From Mauremys mutica (taxonomy: Eukaryota; Chordata; Testudines; Geoemydidae): a DNA stretch of 64,000 nt. Position 1 is the stretch's first letter; each line of letters opens with the position of its first letter. The position numbers and the translations under genes were made by a program. Location: assembly GCF_020497125.1 (NCBI RefSeq), contig NC_059072.1, positions 309,770,781 to 309,834,780 on the forward strand, written 5' to 3'. The notes beneath the pieces are model-generated. The model was not told where the DNA came from. It worked only from the letters and a program-made list of their open reading frames with translations, and ran no database searches. Shown here in pieces: positions 10,591-21,615 of the stretch.

Positions 10591-11663
10591 TGGGAATCTA
10601 CAGAAGGACTTTTCAAGCCTGTAATCCCCAACAGGTGCAGCCCCACAGGTAGTAGCAACTGTCGTGTAAAATGTCTGAGCGTTGTCTACCATATACTTTT
10701 CACTATTGCTGCCATCACCCAATGGGAATATCCAGTCCAAAAAATCCTAGGAATTCCTTAATTCAATGGTAAATAGCATAGATGAGTCAGCAGTGCCCTT
10801 GCGTTGATATATATATTGATGTTTGTACAGTACTTCAAGCTACCTATAGTAGAACTGTAGGTGTCCACTCCCTACCTTAGAGAAATCACTGCATTATGAC
10901 CCATCACTGCTGCCCATCAATCGAATATGCTCTAACCTACACCAGTATTTTGATCCAAACACTGTTGTTGCAATTGCTAGATCAGGGCTAGGAGCAGTGG
11001 GAGCTCCATGGTGCATTCAAGCATGCACAGTTGAATGTGAGTACAACTGAATTGAGCTGAGCAGCAGGCAGTAGCCGGTCGAGCTGTGGGCTGCATATGA
11101 TAAATTGGTTGTCACACCCAAGCAGTATCCTGATGTTTATATATGCATACTCTCTAATTATCTGGTGTAATATTAGTTTTCCTTCAATCGGTTTTAATAC
11201 TTCCTGCTCTGATGTGCAGTATCTAGTATCAATGATATGAAAACAAGTAGTATTCTGATTCCCAGTTCATATTAGAGATGGGCCCAAATCATTGCTTTCT
11301 GATTCAGCTATTGGCCCTGATTGAGCAACGCATTTAAGCACATGTGCAATTTTAAGCACATGAGTATTCCCACTGCAGTCACATGCACATGCTCAAGTAC
11401 CTTACTAAACTGATGACACGGATCTGAATCTGAACTTCCTCCAAAACCTGAGGTTGCTGGCATTTGATCAGCGTTCCAGGGTAGTCTCTTATGAACATAG
11501 GCCCAAGCCATGATGCTCAGATCAGAACTACTCCCAAAGCTTTTGGCGGTCGAAGGGTCCATATCAGGTACTTTGCTTTGAACCTATTGGTAGTTTTGTA
11601 GGGAGGTTAAACTATCGTAGTGGAAATTCCTGTTGACATTTTTTATCTGTTTCCAGTTGGCAA
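10591..11663. other. Intergenic sequence, no gene recognised
   Basis: Ordinary AT-rich sequence. Around 11325-11400 there are repeated AAGCACATG-like words typical of decayed short repeats, but no boundaries can be set. Confidence 0.45.
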
Positions 11664-11681
11664 CTAGGTTGTTTACACTAC

Positions 11682-11764
11682 CTGGGTAAGTTGACCTACA
11701 TTATGCTGCTCCAACTACATTATTCATGTAGCTGGAGTAGTGTAATGTAGGTCAACTTACCCAG
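11682..11764. repeat. Long hairpin within the miniature element
   Basis: 22 bases at 11682-11703 are perfectly complementary to 11743-11764. The pairing continues imperfectly inward to a loop around TTATTCA. Confidence 0.9.
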
Positions 11765-11904
11765 CTGGAGTTGACATACCTTAGGTCGATTTACTGCGCT
11801 GCGTCCTGTCGACTTACCTTACTCCTCTCGGAGAGCTGGAGTACTGGAGTCGACTGGAGAGCACGCTGCAGTTGATTTAACGGGTCTTCACTAGAGCGGC
11901 TAAA

Positions 11905-12273
11905 CAGGGCCGCCCGGGGCGGGGCGGGGGGCAAGTGGGGTTTTCAGCGGCACTTTGGCAGCAGGCCCTTCACTCGCTCCGGGTCTTCAGTGTCGGGTCC
12001 TTCAGTGCAGCCGAAGACGCGGAGTGAGTGAAGGACCTGCCACTGAACTGCTGCCGAAGCCTCAGAGCGCCGCCTGGTGAGTACAGGCGCCGCTAGCGGC
12101 TGGGGGTGGGGACAAAGCCGCGATCGGTGGCACTTAGGCTGCTCTACCGCTGTCACTTCATTCCTCGGCGGCAATTTGGCAGCAGGTCCTACCCTCCAAG
12201 AGGGACCCACCGCCGAATTGCCGCCGAAGACCCGGCCCTGCCCCAGGTCCCCTGAATCCTCTGGGTGGCCCTG
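11905..12273. mobile_element. Non-autonomous hAT-type element (369 bp), nested
   Basis: Ends are CAGGGCCGCCCGG and its imperfect inverse CTGGGTGGCCCTG. It is flanked by a perfect 8-bp duplication CGGCTAAA (11897-11904 and 12274-12281), the signature of hAT transposases. The interior is GC-rich and non-coding. Confidence 0.85.
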
Positions 12274-12729
12274 CGGCTAAAAGCGACCCCTGCTGCATCT
12301 ATTGCAGCAGTGTCAATCCCCGGTAAGTGTAGACATGGCCTAGATTTTGGAACAAAACAAGTGTGTTAGTCTACTGCTTCCTGACCTTCAAATAGAAACC
12401 ATGAGGGAGTAGTTGAGGAGTTCTAATGGGGTTGACTGAAATATCCACTGTAATAGCCTCTTGTGAGATGGCAGATCTTTGGTAAAAAAACGCTAATTAT
12501 AGCATTCCATTAAAACTTATTTTCATTTAAGACCAGCTGCCTGCCAGGGCTCACTTCTCATTTTAAAAAAGTGAAGGGCAGTAAATTTTGACCCTAGCTG
12601 CAGTTTTGACCTGAGCACACAGTACACCTTGGAGAGAGAACTCTAGCAGATTTAAAGAATAATATTCCATTTGTCACGGTGTACCAGTTATTTGATACCT
12701 GCCTGCAGCCTAATGCTTTATAAACTCAT

Positions 12730-12842
12730 GGCCTGATCCTGCATACACTGGTGCATGTGAATAACTTTATTTATATGGTCCCAATGGGTACTTGTGTAAG
12801 TAAAGTTACTCCATGTGTGGTAAGTGTTTGCAGGGTCAGGCC
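12730..12842. mobile_element. Miniature inverted-repeat element (113 bp)
   Basis: GGCCTGATCCTGCA at 12730-12743 faces its near-perfect inverse TGCAGGGTCAGGCC at 12829-12842. A possible 4-bp duplication TCAT flanks it. Confidence 0.7.
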
Positions 12843-13659
12843 TCATGACTGCTTCAAGGTGAAGAAAGTAAGGCATAAGGGAATGAGGATGAACATGTTT
12901 CTGAATGATCCTCCATGTGAAGATCTACATGGAACTACTTTACAGTATTGTGCCAATAGTTTCACATCTGAGGTTTTTCCAGTGATTGTGCAAAATATCA
13001 GAAGAAGGAAAAAAAAATACCGTTCTGAATTTTTTTAACCCAAACAACAAGTAGTTTCAAGGTTTGATAATGTAGAGTTGTGCGTCAAACTAAAAGTCAC
13101 GGACATTTTGCAAAATGTTTGAGAAAAATTAATTAAATCCATGGCATCCACTGTGAATGAAACTTTCATTCTGCAAAAAATATGGCTCTGCCTCCCCATT
13201 CATTTTATTTAGATTCTATTAAAAAGTGCCTCTAGACCCTTGTGAATGTTTTATAAACACCTGCTAAAGTTACACAAAAGACTTACTGGAAAAAAAGTAA
13301 ACAAATAAAACTCCCCCTCCTTGTTCCTCACATAGTCCATTGAAGGCACTTCCTCCAGGAAAGTATTGTACAATAGATTCGGCCTGCAGTGTGCTCAGAG
13401 GTCAACAAACCCAGGCTGTGTCAGACCAAGTGGGGAGAAAGGGAATTCCAGATTTGAGGGATCCTTACTAAAAAAACCCTTCCCCCTCTTTAAACCTGTG
13501 GCTATTAGTTCAAGTGTCCAGCTAATTGCAATTGCCACAGTACCAGTTGAGGAGAGAGAGAGTTTCCAAGGTACCCAGGGCTGAACCATTCATTGTAAAC
13601 TTTGTAGGTCAAATCTTTCAGCTTCACCCAGAGATCTATTGGAAGCCAGTGCAGACTGT
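12843..13659. other. Intergenic sequence, no gene recognised
   Basis: AT-rich. Short open frames here have no recognisable domain. No repeat boundary found. Confidence 0.45.
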
Positions 13660-14254
13660 GGGCTGGTCTACACTACTGTGGTAAATCAGTCTAAGCTATG
13701 CTGCTTCAATTGAATAATGTAACTGAAGTCAATTTAGCTAGATCCACTTACTGTGGTATCTACACAACGTGTGTCCAGGGGCGGCTCTAGCCATTTCGCC
13801 GCCCCAAGCATGGAGGCACACGGGGGGGGCACTCTGCCGGTCGCCGGTCCCGCGGCTCCGGTGGACCTCCCGCAGACATGCCTGCGGAGGGTCCACTGCT
13901 CCCGTGGACCTCCCGCAGACATGCCTGTGGATGCTCCACCAGAGCCGCGGGACCAGCAGACCCTCCGCAGGCACGCCTGAGGGAGGTCCACCAGAGCCGC
14001 CTGCCGCCCTCCCGGCGACCGGCAGAGCGTCCCCCGCGGCATGCCGCCCCAAGCATGCGCTTGGCATGCTGGGGCCTGGAGCCGCCCCTGCCTGTGTCGA
14101 TGGGAGACGCTCTCCCACTGACGTACCTTATGCTTCTCAGGGAAGTGGAGTACAGAAATAGACTGGAGAGCGCTCTCCCGTTGATTTAGCACATCTTCAC
14201 CAGACCCGTTACATTGAGCAGTGCCAATTTAGCTCCATAGTGAAGACGTGCCCT
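13660..14254. mobile_element. Miniature inverted-repeat element, host of a nested hAT insertion
   Basis: The left end GGGCTGGTCTACACTAC and right end GTGAAGACGTGCCC are imperfect inverse repeats. The sequence right of the insert is homologous to part of the 11664-12343 element. The hAT element at 13776-14090 sits inside. Confidence 0.6.
13776..14090. mobile_element. Non-autonomous hAT-type element (315 bp), nested
   Basis: Perfect 12-bp terminal inverted repeats CAGGGGCGGCTC / GAGCCGCCCCTG. The flanking 8-bp duplication has one mismatch: CGTGTGTC (13768-13775) and CCTGTGTC (14091-14098). The interior holds repeated GGTGGACCTCCCGCAGACATG blocks in direct and inverted copies. The element at 54041-54392 is a relative in opposite orientation. 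The long frames crossing it on both strands are GC-driven artefacts. Confidence 0.9.
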
Positions 14255-14557
14255 GAAAAGCACCAGTTTAATGCACTGACTAGATTAAGGGTTGTTTAAC
14301 GAATGAACAACTTTGGTGCGCCAGTAATGCAGGGCAAAAGAAGTTATTTCGCAATAGTTTTTGTCAGAATGTATAAAGGGTCAGAGAGCTTGCGACAGAG
14401 TGCTGGAGAAGAAAATAAGTGGAGTTTACAAGGCAAATACAAGGTGAAAAACTAAACACATGAAACAGCATATGCTAACTAACCAGAAATTCCGTGGCCA
14501 TGCTATCATTACCATATTGCTATCTTACAAAATGCCATAGAAATATTATTTCAAGTA

Positions 14558-14747
14558 CAGTGGAACCTCGTTTATCTGATTTAATTGGGACTGGGGCCAT
14601 ATCGGATAATCAAAAATTTGGATAATCAGGAGAATGGGCAAATGAGCTTTCTATCCACTTTCTATCTTGGAACATCAGCCCTGTGCAGTGGGGCTCAGTT
14701 AATATGGAGAGCTGAATAATGATGCTTGGATAAACAAGGTTCTACTG
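14558..14747. mobile_element. pogo/Tigger-type miniature Tc1-mariner element (190 bp)
   Basis: Starts CAGTGGAACCTCGTTTATC and ends with the imperfect inverse GATAAACAAGGTTCTACTG. It is flanked by TA on both sides, the target dinucleotide of Tc1/mariner elements. The terminal sequence matches the style of pogo/Tigger ends known in vertebrates. No transposase. Confidence 0.8.
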
Positions 14748-14925
14748 TATTTCTAATTTGCAACAGAAAATAACATAGCAACAGTGTTATTTATTTGCAT
14801 TACCGTAGTGCCTATGACTTCAGTCAAGGGTCAGAGGCCGTTGTGTTAGACAAAGTCTCTCTCTTAGGTCTTCATATGGCCTCCATTGCCATAATATCTG
14901 AGTACCTCAATAACTTTTCAGTATT

Positions 14926-15352
14926 TATCCTCACAACACCCCGGGGAGGTAGGGATGTGCTATTACCCCCATTTTACAGCTGGAAAACAGAGGCATGGAG
15001 AGACTTAGGGCTTGTCTAACCTGAAATGCTAGAGCGGCATAGCTTCACCACTATAGTTCTTCAGTGTAAGCATCACGTATGCTGACAGGAGGGGTTCTGC
15101 CATTGGGGTAGGTAATCCATCTCCCCAGGAGGCGATTAGGTTGCTGGAAGAATTTTTCCATTGGCCTAGCACTGTCTATCATGGCGGTTAGGTCGGTTTA
15201 ACTCTGCTGCTCAAGGGTCATTAAACTGACTTAATTTTCTAGACCAAGCCCAAGTGAATTGTCAAGGGTCACAAAGGAAATAATGACAGAACAGGGAATT
15301 TTAACTGAGGTCTCCTGAGTCCCTGACTAGTGCCCTTACCACTGGACCATCT
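14926..15352 (-). repeat. MIR-like SINE, split by a miniature element
   Basis: The left half (TTACCCCCATTTTACAGCTGG) and right half (GTGAATTGTCAAGGGTCAC ... AGGTCTCCTGAGTCCCTGAC) together match the reverse strand of a MIR-type SINE. The 15008-15251 insertion separates them. Confidence 0.7.
15008..15251. mobile_element. Miniature inverted-repeat element inside the MIR-like repeat
   Basis: Ends GGGCTTGTCTA and TAGACCAAGCCC are inverse repeats differing by one base insertion. The interruption of an otherwise collinear SINE supports the boundaries. Confidence 0.7.
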
Positions 15353-15474
15353 CTTATTTTCAAATAGCAAAGATGACAGTCCCTGCTCCTTATAGTTTAC
15401 AATCTGGGTACCAGAGAAGATGTAACAGGTGGAGGAAATGGACAAACAGGGCCAGGAGGGAGGATGAAGTACAT

Positions 15475-15775
15475 AAGAACCTAAATGGGCCATCCCCTGC
15501 TGTCCTTTCCCAGCTTCTGGCAAACAGAGGCTAGGGACACCATCCCTGCCCATCCTGGCTAATAGCCATTGAGGGGCCTATCCTCCATGAGTTTATCTAG
15601 TTCTTTTTTTAACCCTGTTATAGTCTTGGCCTTCACAACATCCTCTGGCAAGGAGTTCCACAGATTGATGGAAGTAACCATAAAGTGAAGAGAGTTGAGC
15701 AGAAAAGCAGAGGCCCTGCTCACTACCAGCCTAACCAATGCTAGATGGTAATGATGTGTAGTTTTCCCCATGCAA
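15475..15775 (-). mobile_element. CR1 LINE 3' fragment, reverse strand
   Basis: On the reverse strand, 15771-15559 encodes a CR1 ORF2 tail segment (FLLNSLHFMVTSINLWNSLPEDVVKAK). Beyond it is the well-known 3' end (CTATTAGCCAGGATGGGCAG on the CR1 sense strand). 5'-truncated. Confidence 0.85.
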
Positions 15776-15847
15776 AGGGAGATGGTATGGGAGAAAGCAT
15801 TAATGGGTAATCAAGGCTGCTATCATTGGCAGAGCAAAGTCAGTGAT

Positions 15848-17495
15848 GTCGATTCATTCATAGAGTTTAAGGCCAGAAGATTAGATCATCTAGTTTGACT
15901 TCCTGTAAACCACAGGCCATCAAATTTCACCCAGTTATCCCTGGATTGAGCACAATAACTTGTTTGGCTAAAGCATATCTTCTAGAAAGACATCCAGTCT
16001 CGCTCTGAAAACACTCAGAGAAGGAGAAGCAACCACTTCCCTTGGTAATTTTGTTCCAATGGTTAACCGCTCTCACTGTTGAAAATTTGTGCCTAAGAAT
16101 TTTTCTGACTTCAGCTTCCAGCCATTGCTTGTTATGACTTTTTCTGCTCAATTAAAGCATCCTTTAGCACCCCATATTTTCTCCCCTTGAAGTACTGATA
16201 CATTGTAATCAAATTATCTCTTGATCTTTTGATAAGCTAACCAGATCTCACTATAAGGCATGGTCTCCAGCTCTCAAATAATTTTTGTGACTTTTTTTTT
16301 CTGCCCCCCTCTCCAATGTTTCAACATCCTTTTTAAATGTGGACACCAGAACAGTACACTACACGGTATTCCAGTATTGGTCTGACCAGTGCCAAATACA
16401 GAGGTAAGATCACTTCCCTATTCCCATGCAGTACACCCCTGCTTATGCATCCAAGGATCACATTGGCCCTTTCTTGCCACAGCATCCCAATGGGAGCTCA
16501 TGTTCAGTTATTTGTCCACTGTGGCCACTAAATCCCCTTCAGAGTCCCTGCTTTCAGGGTGCAGTTCCCCATTCCTTGTTCCTAGATGGATAACTTTGCA
16601 TTTGGCTGCATTAAGACTAAGATTGGCAGAATTCTATTTTTTTTTATAATTTCAACAAATACCGGTAATATTGTTTGTTTTTTAAGCATTTTTTTATGTT
16701 TTGTCCATTTAAATTGTCACCATTGTGGGAAATTATGGAGGGTCAGACAATGGGAGAATCAGATAATTATTTAATGACAGTAGGTGTTGAGATATAAAAA
16801 GCTAAAGTTTTTATACCCATTAAAACATACATTGTCAACATCACATGTCAAAATCTACCAGATAAAAAATCCTTAAATTAAACTCGAATTAGTTCTCAAG
16901 CAGCACTTTCTTACTTTGCATAGGTGTAAATTTTGATTGTTTATCAAGGGAAATATTTTTGCTGGTGTGTGTGCGTATGGTGAAATCGACATTTCCCAAC
17001 ATTTACTGATTAAAAATTGAATCCTTCCAAGCCTAATTAAGATGGGTTTTGTTTGAATGAATCCAGTTTACCAAAGGATCCAGATAGTTCTGTATGATTG
17101 CCCTGTTCTCAGCATTTATAAGTCTGCCAATGTTTCTGTCATCTGCAAATTTGATCTTAAATTTACTTTGGGCCTTGTACCGATCCCTGCAGAACCCCAC
17201 TTGAACAGCCTCATTGGATTATGATTTCCTATTGAAGATTTCTTTTTGAGATTTGTCACTTAGACAGGTCTAAGTCCATTTACCATGGGCTTTATTGAAA
17301 TTATACAATGATTTTTTTAAGGAGAATGTCATGTTGTACTAAGTCAAGCACCTTGAAAAATCTAACTATATTACAGCTATGTGGTTTCCTTTATCAACTG
17401 AACTTGTAATCTCCTCAAAGAATGCAATCAGGTTTGTTTGACAAGACCTATTCTCCTTAAAACCATGTTGAATGACAATAATTATGGTCCTATCC
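15848..17495 (-). mobile_element. CR1-type LINE, reverse strand, old, with an insertion at 16624-17033
   Basis: Reverse-strand homology runs from the LINE 3' end near 15850 (GGCCAGAAGATTAGATCATCTAG) through the ORF2 tail (15927-16151: KILRHKFSTVRAVNHWNK) toward the RT segment near 17490. No intact frame remains. The middle is displaced by an unrelated repeat. Confidence 0.75.
16624..17033 (+). mobile_element. Unclassified inverted-repeat element, relative of 34682-34992
   Basis: The left end TTGGCAGAATTCTATTTTT and the right end AAATTGAATCCTTCCAAGCC are imperfect inverse repeats. Internal words such as AATTATTTAATGACAG, AAGCTAAAGTTTTTATACCC and TTGTCAACAT recur in the same order on the reverse strand of 34682-34992. 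It interrupts a CR1 copy, which proves it is a mobile or formerly mobile sequence. Confidence 0.65.
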
Positions 17496-18785
17496 TTTAA
17501 TTCTTTATTAATTAAATTTCATACCAGTAACTAAACTAAACTTTGTTGCTGTTTGTTACATCACATGTAGCATTGTTTGGCAGGAAAATCTCTTCTCTCT
17601 TTTAGGAGCAAAGCAGATTCTGTTCTTTGTTTCTTTCCCTTTGCCATCTCATTTTTCTGTTTCTCTCCATCTCCCCTGGTATTTGTGGGTTGCCTCTGTT
17701 CTTCCCTCTGCATTTCCTTCCCTGCAGTAACTCCCAGTTCCCACGCCTTGTGGGTTTCACTCCCACCTGCTTCTTGGTTTGGACAAGTATCGTGAGTGAC
17801 TCAAGGATGTTCAGAATAGATTGTTAATTATGTATAGTACTAGGTGCTTTCCAGTTAAATAAAAATGAATAGCCGCAAAGAGCCTGTAATCACTTATATG
17901 TGTGCTTAACTTTCTGGGCCTGAATAGTCATATTGTATTTAGTGGAGAGCACATTCATAAACGTTTGCAGGATTGAGGCCTAAATAAAGACATAACTTTA
18001 TGAGGGAAGAGGAATTGTAGGAGGAATGGGACAACAAGATAAAGAATTTGCTCACTGCATATATGTGGTTGGTTGTACTATTTTTATTCTTTATTTTATT
18101 CCTGATTATAATTTTTATGCATATGCATGAAAGGGGGATTCAAGTACACAAGACAAAGGGATAATAAATATTTTATTAATGTTGAGATAGGGCCTCGTAG
18201 TGAGAATTGGGAGCCTCAGTTGTGTTTGGCCTGTAGAAACGCACAGGAAGACATGATCCTTTGGGTGGGAGCACCCTTTTAAAAAACCACCAAAACCATT
18301 TACTATCTTATTAAAGACAAGTGGATGTATCACAAAGTAGGAGGGAAGGGAAGAGAGGACATTGCCAAAGACAAATAATGTTGCCTTGTTATTAGTTTTA
18401 ATTCTTAGTTGCACTTAGAATATTATATCGATCAGAGGTTTGCAGATGAGACACAATTGGCCTTGTCCACATGGAGATTTTCTTATTCTTCCATTGTTTC
18501 ACTAGCATTGTCACTAGTGTAGAATGACCACTGGTGTGTCTGCTACTGTGTCATGCAGACATCGTCAGTGTGTTGCTAGTAAATGAGGAGAGAATTTAAC
18601 AAAAAGCTCAGTGTTGAAACAGACAATGTGGTGTGAACAAACAAACCACCTTGCTTTCAAGGCTTCTGAAGAAAAACGTGAACAGATACTTATACAATCA
18701 ATAGAAAAGAATAATTGCTTTTCAGTCTTTGCATATTCCCCATAAATATTTAGCCATTGAAGGCACTTTTACTTAATATATTGTG
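17496..18785. other. Intergenic sequence, no gene recognised
   Basis: AT-rich. A possible decayed inverted-repeat element lies around 18459-18645 (GGCCTTGTCCACATGG and its loose inverse near ACAATGTGGTGTG). Short frames have no domains. Confidence 0.4.
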
Positions 18786-19400
18786 TTTTCTCCTCTTTTA
18801 CAGGCTGGCTGACCCTTTAAGGTAAGCTGGTTCCATGACCTAGTAGTTACCCTCAGTGTTGTTCATGATCTAGCCACATGGGGCAATTAGTGGTCCCAGC
18901 TGGGTGTGATGGAGGTAGAGTGACTGACCCCAGCTGTGGAGGACTGTTTAAACAGAGCTGATCTCAGTGGCAGGAGAGACTGTAGAGAAGGTAGGACTCT
19001 TCTGCAGGAAGGAAAACCCATGGGGAGAAAAGTAGGCTCCTGTGGGGGAGCCCTGAGATGTAGATCAGGAAAATCCCTAAGGGAAGCTGCCAGAGTCTCT
19101 GGTGAAGGGAGGCAGTAGGTAGGGGAATCCTGCTGGGGAAGAAGCAAGATAAGACAAGCTTTGCAGGGGCCAGGATAAGCGGCCAAGAAGCAGAGGGCTT
19201 CATTGAAACCCAAGAGGGGTATAAGAACTATTAATTGGGGCATCTGATTTGGACTTTCATTTGGATCTTTTGTTACCCTAGGAGGGGACTGAATTTTGTG
19301 AGTTATCTGGAGAGTTGTGCCATGGAAGACTTGGTGAGAAGCAGAGGTGCTTGGGATGAGGACCCCTTGCAACATCAGAGCCTGCTACAAGTGGTGAGTA
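18786..19400 (+). other. Purine-rich segment, possible old retroelement LTR, unclassified
   Basis: From about 18890 the sequence is rich in AGAGACTGTAGAGAAGG-like purine stretches, resembling LTR/leader sequence of old retroelements. No terminal repeats or coding domains confirm this. A splice-site-like pair near 18804-18821 is discussed as an observation. Confidence 0.25.
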
Positions 19401-19814
19401 TGTGACTTTACAGCCTCCATCTTAATTTTTTCCTCCTTCAAGGGACAACTCTTTAAACTTCTAATTTCACTAAAGAAATGAGGCCAAATTCTGTTCTGAC
19501 ACTGATGCAACTGAGAGTGGCCCACAAACACTGTAAGCCCTGAGCTTGTAAGGTGTAAGCATCTTCTGTCATGATGTGTGGAATCCAAAAATCTACTACT
19601 ACAGATGCAAACAGGCTTCCACACAGCTTCAATTTCAGCTTTATCTCCTCTCTTTACCAGGGACCTTTCCTTATCTTGAACTTCATAGGATGCACAAATA
19701 TTCAGTGGCTGGCTAATATTACAGCAAGCAGACATATCACTACACTGGCTGCCAGGTGCAGATGTCCTCTCCTCCCACATTTCTAGCTCATGCAACTACT
19801 GGCTAAATAGTATT

Positions 19815-19960
19815 ATTATGTTTCCCTCTAATGGCTGAGCCTAATAACTATTACAGCCTGTTTTTACAGTAGCAGGGATTACTTGTTAGCTCAAGTGATA
19901 AAGATCGGTGCTTTTTGGATCTGAAAGTCCCAGGTTCTAATCCTGTTGACAAAACTTGTT
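19815..19960 (+). repeat. tRNA-derived SINE-like repeat, copy 1
   Basis: TTAGCTCAAGTGATAAAG (19886-19903) resembles a pol III A box and GGTTCTAATCC (19933-19943) a B box, at tRNA-like spacing. An upstream block CCCTCTAATGGCTG is shared with the copy near 21470. It is too divergent to be a tRNA gene. Confidence 0.5.
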
Positions 19961-19999
19961 GAGTAAATTACAAAATGGTGGCCTGGTTGGGGACTTCAC

Positions 20000-21455
20000 T
20001 CCTGTGGCTCTCAGATACTTGGGATGAGCTTCTTCCAACTGAGGGTTTATTATGCTAACAAAGCATGTGGAAAGGAACTCTGCTCATACATTTTCAATCC
20101 TTGAACAACTTAAAAAAACTCATTTATACATGCAAATGCACTTAGTTTTCCACAATGCTGAGTGTGCTTTGCCCTTCCTAGTTCTGTTTTTAATTTGCAA
20201 TAATACAAGAGCAGATTCAACCTGATGAAATTTACATTTTGTTGAATGGACGTTTCCTTGAGGGGCTGGATGCTGGGTTCTTTAAGATGGCATCTTTAAC
20301 CTCCAGTCCTCACGTTATTGTTTGAAGGTAGCCAACAGGGAAAGAAATTTAATTGCTCAATTAACAAATAAGATAGCTGCAAGTGTCACTGCCCCTGGAG
20401 CAGGTAGATCCCAACGTTATGAAGCATGGGGGAGCTGAAAAATCCTAGCTATGGAGTGAAGTCATACCTTGCTCATGGGTGAGAGTTCCCATTACAGTTT
20501 CAACTTCCCCCTCAGTCATGCTTGCACTTTCTGGTCCTTCTTTGGAGGTGCTAATTCAGCAATTGTGGACTGTGATGTTGCTTATTTGCTTGGCTGGGAG
20601 GATATGGAAAGAAAAAGAAGAGGTAGAATTCACATTCATAGACCTTGTGAATTAACTGCCTCTGGCATTCGGACAGCTTGGTTGACATCTATAGGTTCTG
20701 AGACCTCTATAGAGTTTTTGGCATGGTGTTCTGGCTTCAGCTACCACTGGAGCCTTGTGGACTGCATCCAGTTTCAGGATGATCTAGCAGCCTGTTGTGG
20801 TTATGGGGTAGGCTTGTCATCACCTTGTACTGTTAAAGGAGCTTGTGGGGTCTGTTCCTGGTAACTAGAAGAAAGAGGAATAATATATACAGCAAAGGGG
20901 AAGGATGTGAATCAGTCCTAAAGTGGTAGATTTTTCTCTTCCTTGCAAACAATCCTGTACAGCAACATTCCTATAAGAACAGAGAAATTAGTTCTGCTGT
21001 CTCCTAGAGCAACAGATGGCAAGTTAAGGCTTGAATTTCCCTTTATTCAGGATAGGCCATAAGTAGGGTGGTGTTGGCAGCGTTCTTTAAAGTCAGGTAT
21101 GTCCCTCAGGATAGTAGGGTTGTGTTTTGGAGGAATGGGGTAGGAGAGAAGGGCTTGGTGAGGATTATTAGCTAGATTCCCATTCACAATGTAAGTTCAA
21201 TGGCCTTATTCTAAAGACCTATGTCTGACTCTGGAGTGAAGCTGTTATTACCATGGTAGTTGACAGTCTCCTGTGGACAATCTGGAAAACACGTGAGGTG
21301 TTTCAAAGGGGGATAGTCTCTGACAAGCCATTCCAGCAATTTCCCCAAGTACATGAAGAGTTTGGGAAAGGACTAATATGTGCATGTGCTTTAGAAAGGA
21401 GGTAGGGCAGGTGATTATTGTGATTTCAGTGTATGTAACCCACACTTACACATAG
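20000..21455. other. Intergenic sequence, no gene recognised
   Basis: A 131-codon open frame at 20469-20864 has no recognisable domain and no supporting splice or polyadenylation context. Confidence 0.4.
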
Positions 21456-21615
21456 TGGCTGTCTGTTCCCCTCTAGTGGCTGGACCACATAGCTCCAGGC
21501 TGTAATAGATTTATAGACCTCTAACAGCTAGATCATAGAGTTCAGGTGATAGAGGCTTTTGGCTCCAGACCTATAAGTCTTGGCTTCAGTTCCTGTTGCT
21601 GGCTGCTCACCTGGT
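21456..21615 (+). repeat. tRNA-derived SINE-like repeat, divergent copy 2
   Basis: Contains CCCCTCTAGTGGCTGGACCACAT, then GTTCAGGTGATAGAGGCTTTTGG and CTTCAGTTCCTGTTG, parallel to copy 1 at 19815. The boxes are degenerate. Confidence 0.4.

Larger units (their letters stand above)
11664..12343. mobile_element. Miniature inverted-repeat element, host of a nested hAT insertion
   Basis: The left end (CTAGGTTGTTTACACTACC) and the right end (GTAAGTGTAGACATGGCCTAG) are imperfect inverse repeats. The interior contains a long perfect hairpin (11682-11764). The block 11812-11895 is homologous to 14122-14205 in the element at 13660-14254, so the two belong to one family. It is split by the hAT-type element at 11905-12273. 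Confidence 0.65.

Noticed and set aside
13776..14090. CRISPR-like array because of repeated GGTGGACCTCCCGCAG blocks
   Set aside because: The blocks occur in both orientations within a transposon with inverted ends and target duplications, in a vertebrate genome.
13734..14192. Overlapping long frames on both strands around 13.7-14.2 kb
   Set aside because: They coincide with a non-autonomous hAT element rich in GC repeats. There is no transposase similarity.
19886..19943. Possible tRNA gene
   Set aside because: A- and B-box-like sequences are present, but there is no acceptor stem or anticodon arm, and a diverged second copy suggests a SINE.
20469..20864. 131-codon open frame as a possible host gene
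   Set aside because: No domain, no splice or promoter context, and such lengths occur by chance in 64 kb.
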